In this document: positions 31,091-38,964 of the stretch, in pieces
Layout of the letters: each line of letters opens with the position of its first letter
Position numbering within the stretch: the first letter of the stretch is position 1
Assembly: GCA_024684455.1 (NCBI GenBank)
Contig: JAIKWU010000076.1
Coordinates: forward strand, 1-64,000
DNA from: Bacteroidaceae bacterium
GTDB lineage: Bacteria > Bacteroidota > Bacteroidia > Bacteroidales > Bacteroidaceae
DNA: 64,000 nt
Direction of reading: 5' to 3'
Notes under the pieces: generated by a model
The model's input: only the letters and a program-made list of their open reading frames with translations
Databases searched by the model: none
What the model was told of the DNA's origin: nothing
Translations under genes and position numbers: made by a program

Positions 31091-32404
31091 ATGAAACTCC
31101 TTCTCTTAGGCAGTGGCGGACGTGAACATGCGCTGGCATGGAAAATCGCACAGAGTCCGCTCGTAGAAACACTCTTCATCGCTCCTGGTAATGCTGGAAC
31201 GCGACAAGTAGGAACGAATGTTAACATCAAAGCCACCGACTTCGCAGCCATCCGGCAGTTTGTACTCAGCGAAGGTGTTGACATGGTGGTGGTCGGACCC
31301 GAAGCCCCCTTGGTGGAAGGCATTCAGGACTTCTTTCAGCAGGACGAGGCTTTGCGACGCATACCCGTCATCGGTCCTTCGCAAGCCGGTGCACAACTCG
31401 AAGGCTCGAAGGACTTTGCAAAGGGTTTTATGCAGCGCCATACGATTCCGACGGCTGCCTACCGCACTTTCACACCTGAGACGCTGGACGAGGGCAAGGC
31501 TTTCCTGCACACACTTCAGCCTCCCTACGTACTGAAAGCCGACGGGCTGTGTGCAGGCAAGGGAGTGCTGATTCTCGACACGCTCGAAGCGGCTGAACAG
31601 GAGTTGGAGGAGATGCTTGGAGGCATGTTTGGCGAGGCCAGCAGCCGTGTCGTCATTGAGGAGTTTCTCAGTGGCATTGAGTGCAGTGTCTTCGTGTTGA
31701 CGGACAGTACCGACTATAAAATTCTGCCTGTGGCGAAGGACTACAAGCGCATCGGCGAAGGCGACACGGGCCTCAACACCGGTGGTATGGGTAGTGTGTC
31801 GCCCGTACCGTTTGCCGATGCCACTTTCATGCAGAAGGTGGAAGAGCGCATCGTACGGCCTACGATTCAAGGCTTGAAAGAGGAGGGCATCGCCTATCGC
31901 GGCTTTATCTTCCTGGGACTCATCCGTGTCGATCGCACTTACTCTTGTGCCGAAGTCGGTGACCCCATGGTCATCGAATATAACGTCCGCATGGGCGACC
32001 CTGAGACGGAGAGCGTCATGCTACGCATCGAAAGCGACCTCGTCGATTTGCTTTGCGGTGTGGCTGAAGGAAATCTCGGCACCCGAGAACTCCGCATCGA
32101 CCCTCGCACCGCCGTCAGTGTCATGCTGGTCAGCGGCGGCTATCCTGGACACTACGAGAAGGGGTTCCCCATCACCGGACTTGACACTGTAAAGGAGAGC
32201 ATCGTCTTCCATGCCGGCACAAAACTGGTGAAGAAGGACAACGGCACGGCCATGGAACAGGTTGTTACCGACGGTGGACGTGTCATCGCCGTAAGCAGTT
32301 ACGGAGCCGACCGCGCCGAAGCACTCGCCGCATCGTTCCGCTCCGCTCAGTGCATCCAGTTCGAAGGGAAATACTTCCGCCGCGACATAGGCAACGATTT
32401 GTAA
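31091..32404 (+). CDS. purD: Phosphoribosylamine-glycine ligase
   Basis: A 437-residue ATP-grasp enzyme, the second step of purine synthesis. It starts [20 protein letters not shown] and has [22 protein letters not shown] and [12 protein letters not shown] as in GARS proteins. Length normal. It has its own strong promoter and is followed 4 bases later by a membrane protein gene of unknown function. Confidence 0.96.
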   Translation: MKLLLLGSGGREHALAWKIAQSPLVETLFIAPGNAGTRQVGTNVNIKATDFAAIRQFVLSEGVDMVVVGPEAPLVEGIQDFFQQDEALRRIPVIGPSQAGAQLEGSKDFAKGFMQRHTIPTAAYRTFTPETLDEGKAFLHTLQPPYVLKADGLCAGKGVLILDTLEAAEQELEEMLGGMFGEASSRVVIEEFLSGIECSVFVLTDSTDYKILPVAKDYKRIGEGDTGLNTGGMGSVSPVPFADATFMQKVEERIVRPTIQGLKEEGIAYRGFIFLGLIRVDRTYSCAEVGDPMVIEYNVRMGDPETESVMLRIESDLVDLLCGVAEGNLGTRELRIDPRTAVSVMLVSGGYPGHYEKGFPITGLDTVKESIVFHAGTKLVKKDNGTAMEQVVTDGGRVIAVSSYGADRAEALAASFRSAQCIQFEGKYFRRDIGNDL

Positions 32405-32408
32405 GAAC

Positions 32409-33329
32409 ATGTTCCAAAAGTCAATCGCACAGGGACGCTTCACGCTGGCAGTCGTCGCACTGATTGCATTGGTCGCGTGGACGGTGTTGCCGCCCGACCT
32501 GTCTTGGCGGCTGCTGCTCGGCTTCCTGTCGTGTGCCGTCTGTGTCTATCTGTTGACGGAACTGAACAATGCCTTCGTGCTGTTGCGCATCAACAGCCGC
32601 ATGATCGGAAGCACACTCGCCATCCTACTGGCTCCTGCCGTCATGCTGCACGAACTGCAGACGGCCCACCTCATCCTCCTGTGCAGCGTCGTTGCCTACT
32701 ATCCCCTCTTCGCTTCCTACCAACGCCCACACGCTACGGTGCTCAGTTACCTCGCGTTTCTTGCCATCGGCATCTCGTCAACGGTATTTCCCCAATTGCT
32801 CCACTTCGTACCCGTCTGCTGGATTGCACAGATTATGCTCCGCACGATGAGTACTCGCATCTGGGTGGCTTCGCTGCTGGGCATTGTCACTCCCTATTGC
32901 TTTCTTTTCACCTACGGCTACTGCACCGACCAAATGGCGGTGCTGACCGACCGCTTCGTCGGGCTCATGCGCTTCGACCAGCCCGACTACACATCGTGGA
33001 CGCTCATGCACTTCGTCGTCGCCTCGCTTGCCCTACTCCATTTTCTCATAGGCAGTATCGACTTCCTGCGCAACATCCATCTTGACAAGACTCGCACACG
33101 CTGCAACTACTACGTTGTCCTGCTCGTCGGTAGCCTGTCCTTCGCATGGCTTCTGCTGCAGCCTCAGCACGCACTGTTCATCCTGCCGCTCTGTCTGACC
33201 AACACAGCCATCATGAGTGGACACTTTAGTGCCCAATCCTACGGAAAAGTGCAAAACATCGTCGTCGTCATCCTTACCGTGCTCTCTCTCGGCGCCTGCC
33301 TCTTGCCCATTTTACCTTTTCACTTATAA
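32409..33329 (+). CDS. Polytopic membrane protein of unknown function
   Basis: A 306-residue protein with about nine hydrophobic segments (e.g. FTLAVVALIALVAWTVLPP, LLLGFLSCAVCVYLL, YYVVLLVGSLSFAWLLL) and short loops. I do not recognise the family. Similar proteins follow purD in other Bacteroidales, as far as I recall. It starts 4 bases after purD and ends 11 bases before the YqaA-like gene, so the three are likely one transcript. Confidence 0.7.
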   Translation: MFQKSIAQGRFTLAVVALIALVAWTVLPPDLSWRLLLGFLSCAVCVYLLTELNNAFVLLRINSRMIGSTLAILLAPAVMLHELQTAHLILLCSVVAYYPLFASYQRPHATVLSYLAFLAIGISSTVFPQLLHFVPVCWIAQIMLRTMSTRIWVASLLGIVTPYCFLFTYGYCTDQMAVLTDRFVGLMRFDQPDYTSWTLMHFVVASLALLHFLIGSIDFLRNIHLDKTRTRCNYYVVLLVGSLSFAWLLLQPQHALFILPLCLTNTAIMSGHFSAQSYGKVQNIVVVILTVLSLGACLLPILPFHL

Positions 33330-33339
33330 CTTTTTCACT

Positions 33340-33795
33340 TTGGAAGCCTTCAACGAATTTTTCATCAACTACGGCTACTGGGGCATGGGCTTTGCCGCCT
33401 TTCTCGCCGGCTCGTTCATCCCTTTCAGCAGCGAGGCTGTCATGGCCGCACTGCTCGCCACGACTTCCATGAATCCGATTCTGCTGCTCGTCGCAGCCAC
33501 CATCGGTAACACCGCTGGGTCGATGTTCAACTACAGCCTCGGACTGCTCGGCGACGCCGAAACCGTCGGCCGATGGCTCAGAGTCAAGCCTCGACGGCTG
33601 GATCGCGCCAAACGATGGGTCGCCCGCTACGGCGGATGGATGGGGTTTATCACTTTCCTACCCGTCCTCGGCTCAGCCATCTCTATCGCCCTCGGCATCA
33701 TGCGCGCCAACTGGCTCTTTGTCCTCGCCACTACCCTCACTGGCAAAACCCTCCGCTACATCCTCGTCGCCTACACTGTTCTTGCCCTTGTGTAA
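33340..33795 (+). CDS. YqaA/DedA-like membrane protein, TTG start
   Basis: A 151-residue SNARE-associated/YqaA-family protein with about four helices: FAAFLAGSFIPFSSEAVMAA, the loop GNTAGSMFNYSLG and a C-terminal LGIMRANWLFVLATTLTGKT. DedA-fold proteins move lipids or need the proton-motive force, but the role of YqaA is not settled. In-frame ATGs lie either inside the upstream gene (33217) or too far in (first helix), so TTG at 33340, 11 bases after the previous stop, is the best start. Confidence 0.75.
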   Translation: MEAFNEFFINYGYWGMGFAAFLAGSFIPFSSEAVMAALLATTSMNPILLLVAATIGNTAGSMFNYSLGLLGDAETVGRWLRVKPRRLDRAKRWVARYGGWMGFITFLPVLGSAISIALGIMRANWLFVLATTLTGKTLRYILVAYTVLALV

Positions 33796-33829
33796 GCCGC
33801 TTTTCTACCACGAAATATGTGGTAAAAAA

Positions 33830-33855
33830 GCATCGCAGATATCTATCTGCGATGC
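33830..33855 (+). terminator. Hairpin after the YqaA gene
   Basis: Perfect 11-base stem GCATCGCAGAT/ATCTGCGATGC around ATCT, 35 bases after the stop. The T-run is poor (CTCTCTAT), so termination efficiency is doubtful. Confidence 0.6.
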
Positions 33856-34010
33856 TCTCTATATCATACCCCAGAATCAATGGACGAGAAACCCTTTCAA
33901 TGTCCAAAACGCAAGCACACGATGTGGCGTTTTGGACGATAATTTCAATGACAATGTCCAGTCCGTCATGTTTATGGATTAATCGAGGCCATCAGATAGG
34001 TGCCAAAATA

Positions 34011-34056
34011 AAAGACGTTGAAGGATACGGAACCTCCGAATCCTTCACGTCTTTTT
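34011..34056 (+). terminator. Rho-independent terminator-like hairpin
   Basis: AAAGACGTTGAAGGAT (34011-34026) pairs with ATCCTTCACGTCTTT (34040-34054) with one bulged base, followed by a T-run. Confidence 0.75.
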
Positions 34057-34100
34057 CTGTTGATTTACAGCCTATTTCACAAGGTCGTGACGAGCCAAAA

Positions 34101-34147
34101 ATTGCACCGCAGTCGAAATAAATTTACACTGCGGTGCGTTTTTTGAC
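34101..34147. repeat. ACCGCAGT-family intergenic repeat, copy 3
   Basis: GCACCGCAGT (34104-34113) pairs with ACTGCGGTGC (34128-34137) around an A/T-rich loop, followed by a T6 run and GACG. Reverse-complemented it matches the left end of copies at 1949 and 7601. Confidence 0.8.
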
Positions 34148-34204
34148 GTATTTTTTAGGCTGTTGACATGACGAATTCTCAAACAGCCCAAGTTTTTGAT
34201 TGTC

Positions 34205-34267
34205 TGTAGGGGCATAACCCGTCTATGCCCTTTCCACAACAGGGCTTAGACAAGCTAAGCCCCTACA
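34205..34267. repeat. Inverted repeat with TGTAGGGGC ends
   Basis: TGTAGGGGC (34205-34213) and GCCCCTACA (34259-34267) flank 45 bases holding the words CTATGCCC and GGGCTTAGA. Possibly a remnant of a small transposable repeat. Confidence 0.5.
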
Positions 34268-34299
34268 AGGAAACAGGAAATAAGGAGATATATGTATTA

Positions 34300-34428
34300 G
34301 TGACCCCTCCGCCCTTGCAGGGCACCTCCCCTTTCCGGGGAGGAGTTTTTCACGACAGCCATTAAGATGGATGTACCAGGAACTCCTCCCCGGAAAGGGG
34401 AGGAGGCGCGAAGCGACGGAGGGGTCAC
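34300..34428. repeat. Palindromic MITE/REP-like element
   Basis: Outer arms of 12 bases (34300-34311 with 34417-34428) and inner perfect arms of 23 bases (34325-34347 with 34381-34403) make a 129-base cruciform-capable unit. It ends 5 bases from the stop codon of the adjacent lipoprotein gene and would act as its terminator. GC-rich arms contrast with that A/T-rich gene. Confidence 0.8.
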
Positions 34429-34432
34429 AAAA

Positions 34433-34879
34433 TTACAATGCCATCTTGTCAAGGTTATTAATGGCATTCTGAACTTCGCTTGTCACTCTAAAGAAACCTG
34501 ACAAATTACCCGTCTTAATATCAGTAAGAATCAATTGATTTTCGATAACAGAATACTTGAAAGATTGCCCGTCAACCGTAACTATATTGTCTGAGATGAC
34601 AAGAGGATAGTTTTCTACTGTCTTATGCACATTGCTCATTGTTCCAGTAGTTTTATCCATATCTTTCCCCTTAACAGTATATAGAATTATCTGAACATGG
34701 TTCTCACTTATATTCATAACAATTACTTTTAATTCCGTCGCAGAACTATTCAACAGGTCTCTATACCAAGACCCAACATACTCTGGAGTAGAATTATCAT
34801 CTTTACTACACGAATTGATGGCCATCGCCATACACATAAGAACAATCGTGAGCGAACAGATTTTAATTAATTTATCCAT
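34433..34879 (-). CDS. Small A/T-rich lipoprotein of unknown function
   Basis: A 148-residue lipoprotein: signal MDKLIKICSLTIVLMCMAMA, lipobox INSC, then CSKDDNSTPEYVGSWYRDLL and a beta-rich body that could be lipocalin-like (GSWYRD, FKYSVIENQLILTD). Codon use is richer in A and T than in the genes around it, and it sits beside a palindromic element, so recent gain is possible. It ends within 5 bases of that element. No function can be given. Confidence 0.7.
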   Translation of the reverse strand: MDKLIKICSLTIVLMCMAMAINSCSKDDNSTPEYVGSWYRDLLNSSATELKVIVMNISENHVQIILYTVKGKDMDKTTGTMSNVHKTVENYPLVISDNIVTVDGQSFKYSVIENQLILTDIKTGNLSGFFRVTSEVQNAINNLDKMAL

Positions 34880-34948
34880 ATTGGTAAATGAATATAGAAC
34901 CGCAGATTACAGGGTGCAATCTGCGGTTCTTACTATTGATAAATACCG

Positions 34949-35707
34949 TTAGTCGGCGAGTTTTGCCTTGATGAACTCGCGGTTGAGGCGGGCGATGTTG
35001 GCAATGGTCTCGTTCTTCGGGCAGACGGCTTCGCAGGCACGGGTGTTGGTGCAGTTGCCGAAGCCGAGTTCGTCCATCTTGGCGACCATGGCCTTGGCAC
35101 GCTTGGCGGCTTCGGGACGGCCTTGTGGAAGAAGAGCGAGTTGGCTGACTTTCGAGGATACGAAGAGCATGGCGGAGCCGTTCTTGCAGGCTGCTACGCA
35201 GGCACCGCAACCGATGCACGATGCGCAGTCCATGGCTTCGTCGGCGTCCTGCTTCGGAATGAGGATGGCGTTGGCATCCTGGGGAGCACCCGTGCGGACG
35301 GTGGTGTAGCCGCCAGCCTGGATAATCTTGTCGAAGGCGCCGCGGTCAACCATGCAGTCCTTGATGACGGGGAAACCAGCACTGCGCCAGGGCTCGACGG
35401 TGATGGTTTCACCGTCCTTGAAACGACGCATGTAGAGTTGGCAGGTGGTGGCGCCGCGCTCAGTCTTGCCGTGGGGTGTTCCGTTGACATAGAGCGAGCA
35501 CATGCCGCAGATGCCTTCGCGACAGTCATGGTCGAACACGAAAGGCTCCTTGCCCTCCTCAACAAGTTGTTCGTTGAGAATGTCGAGCATCTCAAGGAAT
35601 GAGGTGTCATCAGGAATGTCCTTCATTTCTCTTTCATCAAAATGGCCTTTGTCCTTAGGTCCATTCTGTTTCCAATAACGGATTTTGAAACTTATATTCT
35701 TAGCCAT
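34949..35707 (-). CDS. frdB: Fumarate reductase/succinate dehydrogenase iron-sulfur subunit
   Basis: A 252-residue FrdB/SdhB. The [2Fe-2S] site (CREGICGMCSLYVNG), the [4Fe-4S] site (CASCIGCGACVAACKNG) and the third cluster site (CTNTRACEAVCPKNE) are all present. It is the last gene of the frdCAB operon, 5 bases after frdA. In Bacteroidales this complex mainly reduces fumarate to succinate with menaquinol. Confidence 0.97.
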   Translation of the reverse strand: MAKNISFKIRYWKQNGPKDKGHFDEREMKDIPDDTSFLEMLDILNEQLVEEGKEPFVFDHDCREGICGMCSLYVNGTPHGKTERGATTCQLYMRRFKDGETITVEPWRSAGFPVIKDCMVDRGAFDKIIQAGGYTTVRTGAPQDANAILIPKQDADEAMDCASCIGCGACVAACKNGSAMLFVSSKVSQLALLPQGRPEAAKRAKAMVAKMDELGFGNCTNTRACEAVCPKNETIANIARLNREFIKAKLAD

Positions 35708-35712
35708 AATGA

Positions 35713-37695
35713 TTAGTTTTTGTAGTTACGTGTTTGAACCTTGATTGCTTCGTATTCGAGGGGCTCCTTGATGAGTTCGGGAGCCTTGTCATCGGAGCCT
35801 TGGTATTCCCAGCAGCCGACGTAGAAGTAGTTCTTGTCGTCGCGCTTGGCTTCGCCTTCCTCCGTCTGGTACTCCTCGCGGAAGTGACCACCGCACGATT
35901 CGTTGCGTGAGAGTGCGTCGTAGGCGATGAGTTTGCCCATGGTGATGAAGTCGTCGAGGTGGATGGCCTTGTCGAGTTCGACGTTCAGTCCGTCACGCCC
36001 GCCTGGAATGAAGAGGTTGGTCTCGAACTCCTTGCGCAGTTCGTCAATCTTCTTGATACCTGTCTCCAGGCCTTCCTTCGTGCGACCCATGCCGATGTAT
36101 TCCCAGCAGATATGTCCGAGTTCCTTGTGGATGCTATCGACAGAACGCTTGCCCTTGATGTTGAGCAACTTCTGGATGCGTTCCTCGGTGGCTTTCTCAA
36201 CCTTAGCAAACTCTTCGTGATCAGTGGAGATGCGTGGCCAGATGGCCTGGTCGGCGAGGTAGTTCTGAATCGTATAAGGTAGCACGAAGTAACCGTCGGC
36301 AAGTCCCTGCATAAGGGCACTGGCACCGAGACGGTTGGCGCCGTGGTCCGAGAAGTTGCACTCTCCGATGGCGAAGAGACCTGGAATCGAGGTCTGCAGT
36401 TCGTAGTCGACCCAAATGCCGCCCATGGTATAGTGGATGGCGGGGAAGATCATCATCGGCTTGTAATACTTCACGCCGTTGATTTCGTTCGCCATGTCGC
36501 CAGGGAATACGTCGGTAATTTCTTCATACATCTCGAAGAGGTTGCCGTAGCGCTGCATGATAACGTCGAGACCGAGTCGGTTGATGCTCTCCGAGAAGTC
36601 AAGGAAGACAGCGAGACCTGTGTTGTTCACACCGAAGCCCTTGTCGCAGCGTTCCTTGGCAGCACGCGAAGCGACGTCGCGTGGTACGAGGTTACCGAAA
36701 GCGGGATAGCGGCGCTCGAGGTAGTAGTCGCGGTCTTCTTCGGGAATTTCCCAACCTTGCTTCGTGCCTGCCTGCAGTGCCTTGGCGTCTTCAATCTTCT
36801 TGGGTACCCAGATACGTCCGTCGTTGCGTAGCGACTCCGACATGAGCGTGAGTTTCGACTGCTTGTCACCATGAACAGGAATACAAGTGGGATGAATCTG
36901 CACGTAACAGGGATTTGCGAAGTAAGCACCCTTGCGATAGCACGACATCGCAGCCGTCACGTTGCAGCCCATGGCATTGGTCGAGAGAAAGTAGGTGTTG
37001 CCATAGCCACCCGTGGCTATCACGACGGCGTTGGCACTGAAACGTTCCAGTTTGCCAGTCACGAGGTTCTTGGCGATGATACCGCGGGCACGTCCGTCGA
37101 TCATTACCACGTCCAGCATTTCATAGCGTGTGTAAAGTTTCACCTTGCCTGCCTGTACCTGTGCACTGAGGGCACTGTAGGCACCGAGCAGCAGTTGCTG
37201 ACCCGTCTGTCCTTTGGCATAGAACGTACGGCTCACCTGTGCACCACCGAATGAGCGGTTGGCCAGTGTGCCGCCATATTCACGGGCAAAGGGAACGCCC
37301 TGAGCCACGCACTGGTCGATAATGTTGTTCGACACTTCGGCCAGACGATACACGTTGGCTTCGCGGGCACGGTAGTCACCACCCTTCACGGTGTCGTAGA
37401 AGAGGCGATAGACCGAGTCACCGTCGTTCTGATAGTTCTTTGCCGCATTGATACCACCCTGTGCAGCGATGGAGTGAGCACGGCGCGGAGAGTCCTGGAT
37501 GCAGAAGTTGAGCACGTTGAAGCCCATTTCGCCGAGCGAGGCAGCGGCCGAGGCACCAGCCAAACCTGTACCGACGACGATGACATCAAGTTTCAGTTTG
37601 TTCTTCGGGTTCACGAGGCGTTGGTGAGCCTTATAGTTGGTCCACTTCTCCGCCACGGGTCCTTCAGGTATTCTTGAATTAATCTGTTTAGCCAT
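35713..37695 (-). CDS. frdA: Fumarate reductase/succinate dehydrogenase flavoprotein subunit
   Basis: A 660-residue flavoprotein with [20 protein letters not shown] (FAD dinucleotide fold), [20 protein letters not shown] (covalent FAD histidine region), and the substrate-site stretch [15 protein letters not shown]. The C-terminal arginine region [15 protein letters not shown] is intact. Follows the cytochrome b gene by 39 bases and precedes frdB by 5. Confidence 0.97.
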   Translation of the reverse strand: MAKQINSRIPEGPVAEKWTNYKAHQRLVNPKNKLKLDVIVVGTGLAGASAAASLGEMGFNVLNFCIQDSPRRAHSIAAQGGINAAKNYQNDGDSVYRLFYDTVKGGDYRAREANVYRLAEVSNNIIDQCVAQGVPFAREYGGTLANRSFGGAQVSRTFYAKGQTGQQLLLGAYSALSAQVQAGKVKLYTRYEMLDVVMIDGRARGIIAKNLVTGKLERFSANAVVIATGGYGNTYFLSTNAMGCNVTAAMSCYRKGAYFANPCYVQIHPTCIPVHGDKQSKLTLMSESLRNDGRIWVPKKIEDAKALQAGTKQGWEIPEEDRDYYLERRYPAFGNLVPRDVASRAAKERCDKGFGVNNTGLAVFLDFSESINRLGLDVIMQRYGNLFEMYEEITDVFPGDMANEINGVKYYKPMMIFPAIHYTMGGIWVDYELQTSIPGLFAIGECNFSDHGANRLGASALMQGLADGYFVLPYTIQNYLADQAIWPRISTDHEEFAKVEKATEERIQKLLNIKGKRSVDSIHKELGHICWEYIGMGRTKEGLETGIKKIDELRKEFETNLFIPGGRDGLNVELDKAIHLDDFITMGKLIAYDALSRNESCGGHFREEYQTEEGEAKRDDKNYFYVGCWEYQGSDDKAPELIKEPLEYEAIKVQTRNYKN

Positions 37696-37734
37696 AACAA
37701 ATGAATGATATTATAGGTGATAAATTAGAATATC

Positions 37735-38628
37735 CTATCCTTCGCTGTCCTTTTTATCCTGGCAGGTGCAGGGACCTTCGCAGGGGCAGGCTTCGCCACA
37801 TTCGCACTGACCTTCCAGTTTGCAATTACCATCGCAGGAGTCGCAAGTGCAGGGGTCGCAGGCACAAGCCTCATCGGTACAAGCAGCATCGGCGCAGGCC
37901 TTCTCGCATTCATGCTGCTCCATGCCACAGCACTGCTCTGTCTGCTGAGCGCAGCAGAGCGACGGAGCCGTCTTGGTGAAGAACATCACGGGCACGGCAA
38001 GGAACATCAGCATGACGATGGTCACATAGGTGATGCCGATGATGCGCCAGCGCTTGAACCAGATGTGTCCGCTCCATCCCAGCGTCTGGATAGCAGACCA
38101 GAAACCGTGGGTGAGGTGGAACCAGATGGCCAGCAGCCAAATCACGTAGATGACTACATACACCCAGCACGAGAACGTCTGCTGAATGTAGCCGAAGCCG
38201 TCGGCAGGAGCAGGTGTTACCTCCCAGCCCATGAGTTCGGCGAACATCATGTTGTACCAGAAGTTGTAGAGGTGAAGCAAGAGGCCCAGCAGCACGATGA
38301 TGCCCAGCACCAGCATGTTCTGGCTTGCCCACTCTACCTTCTCAGGCTTGTCCGTCACAGCATAGCGGTTCGAACCGCGTGCCCTACGGTTTTGGAACGT
38401 CAGGATGAACGCATACACGAAATGAAGCGCACAGAGTGCACCAAGCGCCACCGTGGCAGCCACAGCATACCAGTTGGCGCCAAGCAGTTCACAGATCGTG
38501 TTGTACGCCTCCTTCGAAAACAACGCTACCACGTTCATACAGCCGTGGAACGTCAGGAAGAGAATCAATGCAAGTCCTGTGACGGACATGATGACTTTCT
38601 TTCCGATGGAAGAATTACATAACCACAT
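37735..38628 (-). CDS. frdC: Fumarate reductase cytochrome b subunit with Cys-rich tail
   Basis: A 297-residue diheme-type cytochrome b with five membrane helices and heme-ligand histidines (e.g. FLTFHGCMNV, ALHFVYAF, WFHLTHGFWS). The family is normally about 220-230 residues. Here residues 224-297 add a hydrophilic tail with 19 cysteines in 74 residues in CxC, CxxC and CC pairs, ending CQDKKDSEG. In diheme FrdC of known structure the C-terminus after helix 5 faces the periplasm, so the tail may sit there. First gene of frdCAB, behind a good promoter. Confidence 0.9.
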   Translation of the reverse strand: MWLCNSSIGKKVIMSVTGLALILFLTFHGCMNVVALFSKEAYNTICELLGANWYAVAATVALGALCALHFVYAFILTFQNRRARGSNRYAVTDKPEKVEWASQNMLVLGIIVLLGLLLHLYNFWYNMMFAELMGWEVTPAPADGFGYIQQTFSCWVYVVIYVIWLLAIWFHLTHGFWSAIQTLGWSGHIWFKRWRIIGITYVTIVMLMFLAVPVMFFTKTAPSLCCAQQTEQCCGMEQHECEKACADAACTDEACACDPCTCDSCDGNCKLEGQCECGEACPCEGPCTCQDKKDSEG

Positions 38629-38964
38629 AAAGTAAGAATTAAGAATTAATAATTAAATATGATATTCTACTTATTAAAGAACATAACGAGTCTGACTGAC
38701 AAAGATAAAGGATTTTTAACAGATAAACAAAATTTATGCGAAAAACTCTCTGTCCGACCGTTATTTTTTCAGTATCCAACCTTTAATGTTCAATGATTTG
38801 TCATCCATTCTGTACATTTTCTTCTCTGAAGTATTGTTTTTCTGCGGAAAAAGGGCTACGAAATCCGCACTGCGAAGTGATTTTTCAAAGAGGGTATGAG
38901 CGGACTGGAGCGTTCCGTCAGCGACACTTCGGAAGCCCTCTTACAAAACTGTGAAAGGGCGCGG
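38629..38964. other. Intergenic gap between frdC and murF-alr
   Basis: A/T-rich sequence (AAGAATTAATAATTAAATA words) with the frd promoter at 38700-38731. The rest (38760-38964) shows no gene and only weak secondary structure. Confidence 0.6.
38700..38731 (-). promoter_or_regulatory. Promoter of frdCAB
   Basis: TATCTTTG (38700-38707) with TTTG (38728-38731), spacer 20, about 70 bases upstream of the frdC start. Confidence 0.7.

Larger units (their letters stand above)
33796..34432. other. Large intergenic region full of palindromes
   Basis: In 637 bases between convergent genes there is no credible gene. It holds, in order: a 6-base and an 11-base hairpin (33806-33824, 33830-33855), a terminator-like hairpin (34011-34056), an ACCGCAGT repeat (34101-34147), a 9-base inverted repeat (34205-34267), and a palindromic element with 23-base arms (34300-34428). 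Confidence 0.75.

Noticed and set aside
30979..31323. N-terminal extension of the sigma factor
   Set aside because: It covers its own promoter and the divergent purD start; the ATG at 30978 gives a normal sigma N-terminus.
33573..34121. 182-codon open frame across the YqaA gene end
   Set aside because: Overlaps the YqaA gene in another frame and runs over hairpins; codon composition is not coding.
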